From Gloeophyllum trabeum ATCC 11539 (lineage: Eukaryota; Basidiomycota; Agaricomycetes; Gloeophyllales; Gloeophyllaceae), in contig NW_006920410.1 in assembly GCF_000344685.1 (NCBI RefSeq), positions 132,713-196,712 of the forward strand: a stretch of 64,000 nt of DNA, in the 5' to 3' direction. Position numbers and translations under genes: made by a program. Positions 45,505 through 57,437 of this stretch are shown here, one piece after another (the first letter of the stretch is position 1; every line of letters begins with the position of its first letter). The notes under the pieces were generated by a model. The model searched no databases. It was not told the origin of the DNA and saw nothing but the letters and a program-made list of their open reading frames with translations.

Positions 45505-47089
45505 GGGCGATAGCTAGGATTCACGGCCCTGGTCAGAATCGAGGGATAGGCCTTCGGCCCGGGGGATATGCGTGTAAGTATGAGCATGACGTATGTCCGC
45601 CTCTCCTCGTGCGACGCTTCGTTTTCTCCGCGATTCTGACGACGCACTCTGCACTGCCCGATCTCTCTTTTCATTATTCACTAGCTATAGTAGAGGTTGA
45701 TATCGGACCGCAGGTGAGGTCGGAGGATGAAGTAAGCCTCAGATGAGAAGCATGCGCAGCGGGCCCCGACGAGCAGATCAGCCATGTTTCTAGGTGGGAG
45801 TGCTAAGTCAGGAAGGCAGAGGGATCGTTGATATGATTGACGCTGCTGCGCCAAGTACAGCACCGGGACGCGGGGGGCCTGTTTGTTCCGAGATTTACTT
45901 GTGGTTGCCGCCAGCCGTATCATGATCAACTCCTCCATAAGACGAGTGAACTGCTCTTCAGCCTGGATAGGAAGTTATCCCGATAATCATAAGTACTATA
46001 CTCATGCCGAAAGGCAGAGCTCAACGGCCCGAGGCTAGTGACCAGCCTTTGTACTATCCTACATGGCTAGCACCGGCGAGTATACCGTTCACGCAACCGG
46101 GGCGTAGCAGATGAGAATCGTGAATCGGGTCCGAGGAAGCCGTAGCCGCATCTCTCAGTGCCTGGTCAGAAGGGCGGTCCCGATTGGCCACTCGTTCTCA
46201 GTGCACCCGGTGTGGGAAAGCTGCTACGGGAGGAGGTGGCCAAGGACCCAGGGGAGCGCGTCTATGGCTGCATGGCTCCGGGCAGATATCCAGATGTCCT
46301 GTCTTCGAGCAGTTAGTAATGCGGCATTAGAAAGGTATGAACCAGACTGAAATGCTCAATGAACGTGGTATAAATGAGAGGGTTCGCTTGGCGTACGAGA
46401 TATTGCGGGCACGCGCACCGGCGATAACGAGAGGCATTGACAGCACATTGGGCGGGATAAAGTCAAGAGCCCGTAGAGTATGCCAAATATGAAAAGCAAG
46501 TCATCATTTGGAAGGCGTGTAGTCTTTCGTGGCCAAGGATAAATGACGATCAGCTAAGAGACTTTAGCGAGCATGTGGGTGTCCTTCAAGTGGCGTTCCG
46601 AGCGAAGTAGAGGCCGCTCCAGTCGATATCGAGGAGATCCTCGGGGTCCTTACTACCAGCGACACCTCGGATTATCAGTGAGATGCTGCGTTGTGGCAGG
46701 CTTTGTGTCTTATTCCTCTTTCTCTTTACCCTCTGCGCAAAGAAAAGGAACTACTGTATAACATTCTCGCGCAGTTATCAGGCTTCGCCGCGAGGCGCTC
46801 CGTGCTACCACGTGGTAGCTACGCAGTCACGCTGTGCGACGCGCGGACCGCCGAACCCACGTCGATTGCATCCACAGTATACGCTCAAGTGGTTGGTCAG
46901 GCGTGCCTGAACGCATACACTGAGCGTCCGCCAGCCTGTCCTCGACGCTCTGCTCCTCGTTCCCCACAGCGCTGGCCGCCCTTGCTAGAGCTTTTCGTTG
47001 CCGACGATTTCAAGCTATTATTCCGCTAATTGCCTTGGCGTAATTCCACGACATATACCATCTCCCTGGCATAGTGCACGCCGCACCCG
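45505..47089. other. Gene-poor region upstream of creB
   Basis: About 1.6 kb. A short plus-strand frame around 46,355-46,490 (NERVRLAYEILRARAPAITR) looks protein-like but is isolated and has no recognised family; it may be a gene remnant. The last few hundred bases should hold the creB promoter. Confidence 0.4.
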
Positions 47090-50000
47090 ATGGCTATAGG
47101 AAAATGGACAAGGATCCAGTTCGGCGGGGCGAACAGCGCGGGGGCTGCCCAGTCGAGCAGCCAGCAGCAGGCAGCCAGGCCCAGCACAGGCACACCGGCG
47201 AAGGGGTCAGTGCATGTCATTAGCCCAGCGGATTGCAAGCAGTTTGGCTTGGAAAACGTGCGCCTAGTCTTACTCTTGGCTTTTATCTTTGTATGAGTTC
47301 ATGACCGCCCCATATGCTATCATTATTTAGTTTGGAAACACTTGGTACGCTATTTGTTCTGGGCTTGCGTTATTTGACCTGCTGAGACTATTCCTTGCCT
47401 CGACCAGCTACGCCAACTCCGTCCTGCAAGCGCTCTACTTCTGCGCACCCTTCCGCGACCTCGTCATCCAATACCCCGACCATGCCGCCCCCACATACCC
47501 CGTCGCCCCGCCGCCGCCCGCTTCCTCACCCCCCGCACAGTCGCCCTTGTCCTCAGCCGCAGCCGCGCCGCAACCGAAGCGCCCCGGCACCTCCCAGCGC
47601 AAGTTCTCCTCGTCCAGCACGCCGCAGGCGGAGACACCCCCGACGCTCTTCAGCGCGCTGCGCAGCTTGTTCTTGTATATTTCCGGGAACCCGGCGGATA
47701 AGGGCACCGTCGCGCCCCGCGCGTTCATCGATAAGCTGAAGGAGCTGAATGAGTTGTTTCGGTGAGAGTCTCGCTCTTTTCCGTTCCTGGATTCTTGCTT
47801 TTTCCTCTTTTTCTGTCTCAAAATCCCACCTTGGTGATTCATCACCTCTCTCTCACTTTCTTATGATGTTGTGCCCATGGGTCTGCTCTCTCGGTCACGA
47901 CTTCATTCTCTGTTCATCTTTCATCCAACCTTCAAAAGTCATCAGGGAGAATTTGGTGGGGTTGAAACCACGGATTTTGATCCCGGAATGGCCAATAGCT
48001 GTTCTCGATCTCACCGGTCTGCGCGCCGTTGGAGATATTTCCGAAAATTCTGTGGTTTAAATCCTATCGAACACGCTCTATTCTCTCAAAGAAAAGGCTT
48101 CATTCTCCCTCCCTCAATTCTTGCTTCATTGTCTCTATCTTTCCGCGTCGACTTCTCGTGCACGCTTTTACCTTCATTCTTCTCTTCCGTATGATCCTAC
48201 CTCTGTTCTCTCGAGTTTAGCTTCGTTCTCCCTGACTCTCTCCTTCTCTCTTCCCCAAAAGCTTCATTCTGCTTCATTATCTGTCTTTTCACTCTCATTC
48301 TCTCTAGCCTTTGTTTTTTACCTTCATTCTCTCTGGCCTGATTCTAGCTTCGTTGCATTCTTTCATTTTATTCAGCCGCTGCGAGAATTCAGTATTCTGA
48401 TGCTGACCATTGCTTTCTGTGTGCTGTCCGAAATGGTATGATCTAGGTCGACGATGCACCAAGATGCCCACGAATTCCTCAACTTCTTACTGAATCGAAT
48501 AGTGGAGGAGATGGAGGAGGACCGGAGAGCAGGGCTCGTCCCTGGCCCTTCAAAGGAGAATGGAAATGGGAACGGGCACATCGAGGACCGTGAGTACTGC
48601 GTCACTGTATCACTCTTGACCACTGGGCCTGTCTTGTCCTATTCACCGCTTATCCTGACGTATGCGTAGTGTCGACCTCGATAACAACCCTATCCTCCAC
48701 CGCAGCGCCGACGATCACTTCCTCACAGCACATGTCAGCGCAGACACTCGTGCACAGGCTGTTCGAGGGCGTGCTCACGAGCGAGACGCGGTGCCTGACG
48801 TGCGAGACGGTGTCCTCGCGCTCGGAGTCCTTCCTGGACCTGTCGATCGACATCGAGCAGAACTCGTCGCTGACGGCGTGCCTGCGCCAGTTCAGCGCGT
48901 CCGAGATGCTCTGCCAGCGGAATAAGTTCTTCTGCGACAGCTGTTGCGGGCTGCAGGAGGCGGAGAAGCGGTTGGTGGTCATTCAGCCTCTTGTTCGATC
49001 GACACTGACTTGCCATGCAGCATGAAAATCAAAATCCTTCCGCCTGTGCTGGCACTTCATCTCAAGCGGTTCAAGTACCAAGAATCCCTCGGCAAGTACA
49101 TCAAGCTGAGCTACCGCGTCGCGTTCCCGCTTGAGCTGCGGCTGTTCAACACGGTGGACGATGCAGAGCCGAGCGCGGATCGGCTGTACGAGCTCTTTGC
49201 GGTGGTCGTGCACATCGGGAAGTGAGTCCTCGCACTCCGTAAACACAATCGACCGTGGCTGACCCTTCCTCGCAGCGGCCCGCACCACGGACACTACATC
49301 ACAATCGTCAAGTCGCGCGCACAGTGGTACGTGTTCGATGACGAGTCCGTTGACACTATCCGCGAGGCGGACATCCCCAAGTACTTCGGCGAGAACCCCG
49401 CGGGCGCGGCGTACGTGCTGTACTACCAGGCGGTCGACATCGACTTCCGCGCGCTCGGGATCAAGGTGCAGGAGAGCCAGAAGGAGGCGCGAGCGGAGGA
49501 GGAGGGCCCGGTCGTGCCGCCCGGTTTGGGCGGGGAGGATGCGCCTGGTGTGAGTATCAAGGTGACCGGGGCGGGGGAGCATGAGGACGGTGTCAGTTCC
49601 GCGCCGGGCTCCCCTGTGCCTATGTCGATGCAGCCGCTGAGTGTGCAGATACCCCCGCCCGGGAGCCCGTTGGCAGGTGAAATCAGCCCGAGCACGACGA
49701 GCGCTAGTACAACGAGTGGGCGTGACAGGGACAAGGACAAGGGCCGCTTCCACATCCGTCACTCGCCCAGCACGACGATCAGGCCGGATGGCACTGGGAC
49801 TAGCGCCACGAAGCGGAAGGCCAGCGCGAGCGCGCTCGCCAATGGCGGGAGCTCGCGGCCGCCGTCGTCCCCCGGACTGGAGCACGTCGCGGTCGGGTTC
49901 GGGATGGGGATGTCGCCGCTCAGCCCACCGGTCTTGCCGCCGAGTTCGCCGAAGAGCAGCACAAATGGGTATGCATCCGGGAAGGAGAGGGAGCGGGAGC

Positions 50001-50878
50001 GTCTTCCGGAGAAGAAGCCGAGCACATGGTTTAGGCGGAAGAGCGCGCGCGTGGGCGGGGGAGGGGAGGAGGGCGAGAGGCCTGGCACGGCGGGCTCGGT
50101 CACGCCGATGAGCCCGAGCTCGTGGTTTAAGACTGCCGGGAGCAAGCACCAGCATCAGCAGAGTTCGTCGGATCGGCACCTTGGGTCGAGTCCTTCGTCT
50201 GGGTTCGACCGGACGGAGTCGATGTCGCCCACGCCGCCGGATCTGCTGGCGACGACGTCGAGCCTGGGCTCTCAGACGCACTCGCAGACGCATTCGCATA
50301 GCCATGCGAGCGCGAAGGTTCCGGATGTGCCGCCAGTCCCGCCACGGACAGACCTTCCCGCGCCGCCTCTGCTGTCTGCCGCTGCCTCCGTGCCCAGCTC
50401 GCCTGTATCGCCGCGCAATCACATACCAAGAAGAAGCGGGAGCACGGCGAGGCGGAGACCGCTACCTGAGTTGCCGCTCCCTACGCCAGGAAAGATACCA
50501 GCGAGGCCATCCACGGCAGGCGCGACGCCGTCGCCCAGAGCAGCCCCGTCCGAGCCTATGCCGTCTTTGCCTCCGCTCACCCCTAACAGGTTGCGAGAGA
50601 TTTCGAGAGAGGGCCAGGAGAAGGACGATCCCTATAGGCGGCGGCCGCAGTCGGCGCATGCGAATGCTGACTTCGACGCCCCAGGGATTATGTCACCGAC
50701 GAACAGCTCTGGCACGGCCGGCACAACGTGGAAGCGTGCGTCGAGGAAGCTCAGCATCACCGGGACTATGCTTTCCTTCGGGCGCAAAAGAGACAAGGGG
50801 CACGATAAGGAGAAAGACGTATCGTCGCCTCCGCCGCCCCCGAGTGCGTTCACGCCGCCCGTGGGGTACAGCAGTTAG
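47090..50878 (+). CDS. creB: Ubiquitin carboxyl-terminal hydrolase, CreB/USP12-46 type
   Basis: Start [13 protein letters not shown] at 47090; stop 50876-50878; roughly 930 aa. First exons: 47090-47257, a 14-nt exon 47331-47344 and 47408-47761, then 48447 onward. The Cys box [19 protein letters not shown] is split by two introns, the second falling inside the catalytic Cys codon. Then come [36 protein letters not shown], zinc-type cysteines ([20 protein letters not shown]), [14 protein letters not shown], the His box [13 protein letters not shown] and VFDDESVD. This matches fungal CreB (yeast Ubp9/13, animal USP12/46), which in Aspergillus acts in carbon catabolite regulation with the WD40 protein CreC. 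The last about 470 residues are Ser/Pro-rich and disordered. Intron 3 is 685 bp, unlike its neighbours. Confidence 0.88.
47762..48446 (+). other. Long pyrimidine-rich creB intron (685 bp)
   Basis: Donor GTGAGA after FR, acceptor GATCTAG before [10 protein letters not shown]. The intron is mostly C and T, with many imperfect copies of a GCTTCATTCTCTCT-like word between about 47,890 and 48,370. Other introns in this gene are about 50-75 bp. Confidence 0.75.
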
Positions 50879-51365
50879 TGTGCGCGGGGGGACAGCTGCA
50901 AGCGCCTATGGACGCTGGATGTGTTGACGTATCCCATCTCCCGTGATAGAGTGGTTGATCTTCGAAGTTTGCTGTTACTATTATGTTTATAGCACCCATT
51001 GGTTTGTGCTTTTTATTCCTGTAATCCCAGAGCGGGCTTGTTCTTGTAGTATCCTCTCTTTCGTTCATCTCTAGTCTCATCATCGTGCCATATTGCAAGA
51101 CAGGGTATTTGTATTCAATGCATTACATTACATGACATGAATTACAAAGTAACTAAAGGAGAGGCCTGTTAGATGCAGCGATGCGCAGTGCGAAAACGAC
51201 GGTGAATGATATAGCGATATCGATACAAATAAATTGAAAGGAGTGATCAGGTTCGATACGACAATGAACTGCGATAATGAGTGGACGGATGAATCGGAAG
51301 TCCGCATTTCTGTAGCAAGCGAGGAACTGAAGATCGTAACATGTGCCTTTAAAACGTGGTTGAGC
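50879..51365. other. Intergenic region between convergent creB and F-box gene
   Basis: 487 bp between two stop codons. AT-rich relative to exons; no feature recognised apart from presumed 3' UTRs. Confidence 0.45.
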
Positions 51366-53533
51366 TCAGACCCTTTCGCCCATAGGGTCTAGGAAATGTC
51401 ACGTCAGACAACTGGCCATTGCAACTGACAAAAGCACTCACCGGTCCGCGGAGTCTCAGCAAAGTCAAAGATGAAGATGCGAGGGTCATCCTTCGCGCAG
51501 ATGGCGACCCTACCAATAGTCTCGTCCCAGGCTATAGTTTGAACACCCTGCTTCCTGAACCACTCCAAGTGATGTCCCGGTATTACTAGACTCGTTACCC
51601 ACTTCTCACCTCGGTCTCCCTTTGCTTGAATAGGTGAAAAGCGGTGCCAGAAGTGCGTATTCTCCACGATATCTATATTCTCATCCGGCTTGATGTAGCT
51701 CCAAAGATCTTTAAGAGGCGGGGCATCCGAGCGGTCGCCCGGTTCGACAGTCATTACCAAGGCACGCCCGTTTCCCGGAAGAATGACAGGAGACCCGAAT
51801 ATCCCGCCATAGTCGAACTTGTGCACTTCTTCGGCGGGGAATACGTACCGATGATCTGGATATAGCATGAGACGCTTGTCCTTCATATTGGAAGCATGAC
51901 TGAGTAGTGGATCCATAAATCGCGGGTCGTCGTCGGGATTGACGAGCTCCGGCCGGACCTCGTATACACGCATCTCCTCGGGATTGTTGCATTTGACATA
52001 AACGTATACCGTCGGAGGAACAAGGAACTTGTCATCTTTTACATCCAGTTGGCCAGAATTGTCGTCGTAGTAAGGATAATGCAGCTCCGATATGTGGACA
52101 CTGCCGACGTCGCCGTCTAACACCTTGGTCTCATCCCATTCAGCAAGGGCTCGCCGACTCTGAGTATACTCCATTCTGTACGTCTCGAACGAGTACTTGC
52201 GGACCACCTTGTTATTCATGATACGGCGGGTCAGGCGCTTTACCACGAACAACGTCCTCTCGAATGGGATGTGCTTAAACGCAAGGATCGTTTGAACCTG
52301 TGAATAGAATCACCCATCGTATTAGAAGCTGACAACTGAGTTGAAGGAAACACCGACAAAGTAGTTATAATTGTGTAGGTCGGGAAGACATTCAATCTCA
52401 TATGCTGGAGCATCCAGCACCGCTAGGTTCTTGATCAAAATAAAATTTGGTCGACGGATGAGGGTTACATGTGGTTGTCCGTCAAGGTGATCAAGTGATG
52501 GAGAATGCAGCGCCGAAGTGGAGCGGGTAATGGCGAGCTTCTTGAATGGCGGAGGGAGGGCGTCCACAACGTCGTGATATGCCGGAGTACCCGGCATGAA
52601 CTTGGCATGCACGTCGACGAGGCGCTCCAGAGTCGCCAGGGACGTGAACATGGTGACATTCTCGTAATTGAGCTCGTCCTCGGGCATATCGTACTTACCC
52701 GAAAGCATGGATGCGTCCCCTCCCAAGCCGTCGCGGTACTGTCTCCACGTATACGAGACGACGATGCCGTGCTGGTAGTTGATGTACATGTACTTGGCCG
52801 TGATTTCGAAAGCCTTCGAGGGTGTTTGGACCGTCGTGAGCGGATAGCAGCCCTTCCACCCATAGTCCAGGCCATAGAGCAGAATGTACCACTTATTGCG
52901 CGCGGCGTTGGACGCGGACGCCACGGCGTAATGGCCGCCCGGGAGGAAGGCGATGGTGTAGATCTGGAACCACGCGCGTATTTCTTCGATGTACCACGCC
53001 TGCGGTGCAAGGCCGCACCAATTTTTATCGAACGACATCGCGCGCGCAAGGATGCGCTCCGCCTCAATACCCCTCATGTTGCCGAAGTTGTGACGCGAGG
53101 TGGGCGGCAGAGGCGGGAGCGGGCCATGGTAGCGACGGAGGAAACGCTTCCAAATCACGCTCTCCATCGTCACTCTGTAGAGGGCTTTGTTGACCTGTGT
53201 GCAGGCGAGAAGGTCAACGTGCGAGCCGGGAGGGATGAACAGTCGTCGACGTACCGCTCGCAGAGTCAACACGTCTCGAAGTTCCAACTCCTCAAAAATC
53301 TCGTTCACGAGTATGTCGATAGGCAAGGCATCCAGTGACCTGCCTGTCCTGCGCCGTGGCGAGGCGAAGAGTAGTGGGAGCGAGAGCGAGGGCAGCGGAA
53401 TCTTGCTGAGGCAGCCGATGCCATCGCTGAGGCCAGTACTGAGGGCACGACGTATGAGTGCGGACATCCAATAAGAAGGGAGACGACGCTTGAGCTTGAA
53501 GCTTGACGAGAGTAAGAGGGCGGATGCAGCCAC
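51366..53533 (-). CDS. F-box protein with long C-terminal beta-rich region
   Basis: Minus strand, start ATG 53533, stop 51366-51368 after a short last exon ending DPMGERV. Introns: 53195-53254 (60 bp, in frame), one near 52298-52350, and one just before the final exon. The F-box is LPIDILVNEIFEELELR, followed after the first intron by VNKALYRVTMESVIWKRFL. The remainder (about 550 residues) has alternating hydrophobic segments such as WYIEEIRAWFQIYTIAFLPG and WYILLYGLDYGWKG, and ends near RVAICAKDDPRIFIFDFAE, like WD/propeller-type blades seen in many basidiomycete F-box proteins. Likely an SCF substrate receptor; substrate unknown. The second intron could be 36 bp (GTCAGC donor) or 54 bp (GTTTCC donor); both keep frame. 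Confidence 0.8.
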
Positions 53534-55421
53534 AGTACAAAATATGAACTTGGTCGGCCGCTGTTGACGTTTATTTGGGCATTGCCGCTTGATACCATGG
53601 GAACACCCTTAACCACCTAATTCATGCATCGAATCCCAAAAATGAGCGGCGCTTGGTCCGGCGCCGGTCCATCCGTCCACCAAGCGCGACGACTATGGAT
53701 CCATATGGAACGAGATGGACGCATCGAGGTCCATATGGATCCATATTTTCGCTCTTTGGCTAACGATGTTCATCCTTATTTGGACAAGGGACGCTGGATA
53801 AACCCTCGAAATTGAAGATGATCAAAGGACGCACCCCTACTTTTACAACAATTACCAAATTGGGAACATAGGCCGTGGGAAGGCATAGCTGTGCAGTGGC
53901 CCTTGGCCCAGTAAGCTGCTGAGCATCCTCCTTCCGACCAGCACGCGAGATAAGGACAGTCGCCATGATTCTCCAAGCTTTAGAAGCTGCGAGTATCGTT
54001 GGGGTAAGCCAGGTGTGACCATTAGTGACCCTCACGAGCTCGGAGAAACGTCCCTGAGGTCCAGCCAGGGCGAAGCGGAGTCGTAGCGCAGTGGTGCGCC
54101 GCTTGGATATGGATTGAGTTGGTAGACACCGATAGGTCGAAAAAGCGAGACGGCAGCCGACAGCAGCAGCGATAGCAGGAAAAGATTGGACGCATGATGC
54201 CGCACTTTGCTTGCAACCTCAAACGCCAACAGTCACTAAAGCGAAGTCAGGCCAGAGTAGTTACGTTTTGATACTGAACACCTCAGGCTCGCGGTACGTT
54301 GATCAGCTATCTTGCACTTGCACTAGCCAAGGCATATCAGGACGCCAATCCTGTGCAACACAGGCGCCACTGGTCCGCACGATCATATGTAACAAGAGAC
54401 AAGCTATCATCCAGGGTTAAGAACTGCCGTCGTGGAGCTCGAGAGAACGGGAAGTATCGCGCCAGTAGCGGCAGAATCACGCATACTAATGGCCAGGGAT
54501 GGGTCTTCGGCGACTACACAGAGATGAACATGGACATAGTGAGCCCTTCCAAAAAGAGATCAGCAAGCGCCAGCGCGCACAGAACCAAGAAGTGGCTCCA
54601 AGGTAGGCTTGCGAAATAAGACTTAGTGGACGAGCAACTGTCTAGCGAGACGCTGTCCTTGCCACAGGACCCGACGTTCCACCTCGGCATGGGTGTCGCG
54701 TGGACGGCCGTTTCCAGAGGTACCTCCTTGGAAAACACAGTTCTGTTGGTGAGGAGAAGGATCGCAAGATTACAAGACATCCACATACGCCCCATGAGCA
54801 AAGGCATACTAGCTCCCGGAAGCCATATGCACCGACTCTACACCAGACGGAAGAAGCTAGCTCTGGGGCGTGGGGCATGGCGCATACCCGAGTCGTTGGA
54901 ACCAGTGCAACGCCCCACAAGTCGTCTTTTAGCAAGATTAACTGTTAGACAGTCGTAGACAGTGCTAGCCGTTCCAGTCATCAGCATCATCGTAGTCCGC
55001 ATCTTCTATTCCGAGCATTGACGGTAGCATGAGTGCCACCTTGCATTCCGCAGCTACTGCAACATTAGCCATGTAATTGCCTGACCGCATCCTTGAGTTT
55101 TCGATCCGTACCGGTTGCTGCGCGCTCAAGATACTCGTAATGGACAGCATCTTGCCGTACCGTGGCTGAGGTGATAGAACTCAAACAGACCGCTCAACAG
55201 AACTTGATTGAGAATGCAGATAGCATCCATTAGGAATAGCGCCAGCTTATACTTAGTATGTCAAGCAAAGGATGACGGTGGTGGGCAAAGAGAAACTGCA
55301 CAGCCATCAGACATAGCATGCCTTCATGATCACCACACCGCCTCTGGTCGTCTTCAAATATGCCAGATGTCGCTTTGGCAGCTGGTAACCCGCGTACATC
55401 GTTATAGTTCCATTCACCAGC
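53534..55421. other. Gene-free region with a hairpin
   Basis: About 1.9 kb without a supportable gene. A perfect 16-bp inverted repeat with a 20-base loop lies at 53694-53745 (TATGGATCCATATGGA and its complement). A minus-strand frame at 54965-55150 ending in DADYDDADDWNG looks somewhat protein-like but is isolated. Confidence 0.45.
53694..53745. repeat. Perfect 16-bp inverted repeat (hairpin)
   Basis: Arms 53694-53709 and 53730-53745. Each arm itself contains the palindromes GGATCC and CCATATGG, so several alternative folds exist. Confidence 0.8.
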
Positions 55422-57437
55422 ATGACATTATTTGACGCGCCCGAGTGAGTCCGTAATCGCCTCGACATTGTCTGTCAATGTCTAACTCGACTGCGCAGAC
55501 GGGCCTGGCGGCTAACTGGTAAATATACCCCGCGTTCCTTCTCCGGAACTTGCTTTTATTCACGCAAACTCGTGCCACTAGTGGTCCGAACCCACAATGT
55601 GCGGCAGCTGAAGCAGGAGAAATCATGGCGGCCGATCGTGCAGCTCGCGGTGGACGACGTGCCCTACCCGGAGGTCATGCTCGGTGTAGACGGGCAGAAT
55701 CCGAACCTCAAAATACCCCATTTAATGTGCGTCCATATGCTCCCATTCTGCTATGTTCACTAATTGAGTTGATCTGCGAATTTATGGAATGTACACAGTC
55801 ACGACGCGTCTCACGACTCCCGGGTGGACTTTGAGATCTGCTGCCAGTCCAAGACGAAGAAAAAGTCGAAGCGGAGGAGTGTGCTCGCAAAGGCGAGCAC
55901 GTCCTTGGGGGACATCCTCGCGCGTCAAGACACTAGCAGAGGTGCGTTCCTACCCTTCAAGGCCCTTCCACCGTCACCCCCGAGTCCTGACATCGAGCCT
56001 AGTGGCTGAGATACGCTTGACGGCTCTGACCCTGACTGCGCGGCGGTCTAACTCGAACGGCTCTGGCAAGTCCGTTCAGCCCCATGCGCATCTACATGTC
56101 CGCCTCGAACCCCCATCTCATCTCCTACTCTCGCGCCGGTCAACGTTCTCGGAGGAGCTGTCCTCGCCCATTTGTACGTCCCTTTCGGTATCCTCACACT
56201 GCTCAGCCTCACCATATTCTGACTCCCTTGTTTCTGATGCGCGCTGGTATAATAGCGGAAGGCGCCCTCTCTGACACCTTGAGCGTTACCTCCGACCCGA
56301 AGCCGTTCGATGACCCTATCACGCAGCCCGAGCCGACGGCCTCAACGACTACTCTTCGCCGCCGCCGGAAGAAGCCACGCGGGTACCACCTCTTCTCCGA
56401 CAGCGAATACTCCGAGGACTCGCCCCTCTCCTCCGGGTCCGACCTCGAACTCGACCTTGAGCCCTCTTCTACTTCCCATCCGACTTCCTTCCTGGATGGC
56501 GACCAACCCTCGTTCCTGGCCGACCTCGATCCCCCCATTGATTCCGACTCCGAAAGGCAGACCTGGCCATGGTTCGCCCCCTCCTTCCTCCCCCAATACG
56601 CCCAATACTCCGACCACGTCTCAGTTCTCTCCAAGCGCTCTTCCGACTTCGGCACGGGCTTCCTCGACGCGATCTCGCCGTACCACCGCCTGAACGACGC
56701 AGGCGGGTTCGACGCGATCGAGCGCGTCATGCGCGACTTGCAGGCCGAGTGGAATTACGTTGGGGCTTCGGTTCGTGTTGCTTGTGACCCATTTTCTTCC
56801 TTGCACTCATTATGACCTGTGCTGTGTACATAGCTGATCGCGTTAGCTGCGTAAGTCCCTAACCCATACTTTTGGTAGTACCACGAAGAGAAAGTCCACT
56901 GATGATGTGGACGACAGGATCGACGCAACCGTATTCGGCCTCTCCCCCGACGCCATCTTCCGCGTCGACGGGCTGGCGCAGCACGCAGTCGCGGCAGGCG
57001 GGCTCGCGGCGGGGCTCGGGCTCGCGATCGACGCGTGGCTGATATTGCAGTACAATTGTACGGACCCGCAGAAGTTCCAGGTGCACGTCACCCTGCTCAT
57101 CCCATTGTGCGCCTCACTAATGCCACACCAGACCCGCGCCCTCGGCATCTGGGACAACTACATCGCCTTCTGTCTCACCTGCCGCCTTCCCGCGCTCTGC
57201 CTCGTCCTCTCCGCCGTCGCGCTCCTCCTCTTCCTCTGCGCTGTCGCGTTCGACGTCTGGCCGACCGCGAGCGTCGTCGTGTGCTTCCTGGCGGGCGTGC
57301 TGGTCTCGAGCCAGTACTTGTTGTGGGTGGCGTGGAGGCTGGGCAGGGGGGCGGTGTGGTTGGTTCGGGGTGTGGTGGGGAGGTGTAGGGGCGGGAGACC
57401 GCCTGCGGCGAAGGGAGAGGAGGGAGGAGGAACGTAG
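55422..57437 (+). CDS. Conserved basidiomycete protein with C2-like domain and C-terminal membrane helices
   Basis: Stop 57435-57437. The N-terminal part (VVRTHNVRQLKQEKSWRPIV, EVMLGVDGQNPNLKIPH, FEICCQSKTKKKSKRRSVLAK, SLGDILARQDTS) has the strand pattern of a C2-like domain. A long Ser/Pro/Asp-rich middle carries RRRRKKPRGYHLFSDSEYSE. After a conserved soluble block (GGFDAIERVMRDLQAEWNYVG, ATVFGLSPDAIFRVDGL) come hydrophobic helices: AVAAGGLAAGLGLAIDAWLI, LPALCLVLSAVALLLFLCAV, VVVCFLAGVLVSSQYLLWVA. The layout reminds me of uncharacterised Agaricomycete proteins; function unknown. The start at 55422 (MTLFDAPE) is inferred: it splices in phase through one or two small introns to VVRTHNVRQL, which has no Met nearby. 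Confidence 0.7.

Noticed and set aside
48983..50422. 479-codon minus-strand frame
   Set aside because: Arg-rich antisense shadow of the GC-rich creB exons.
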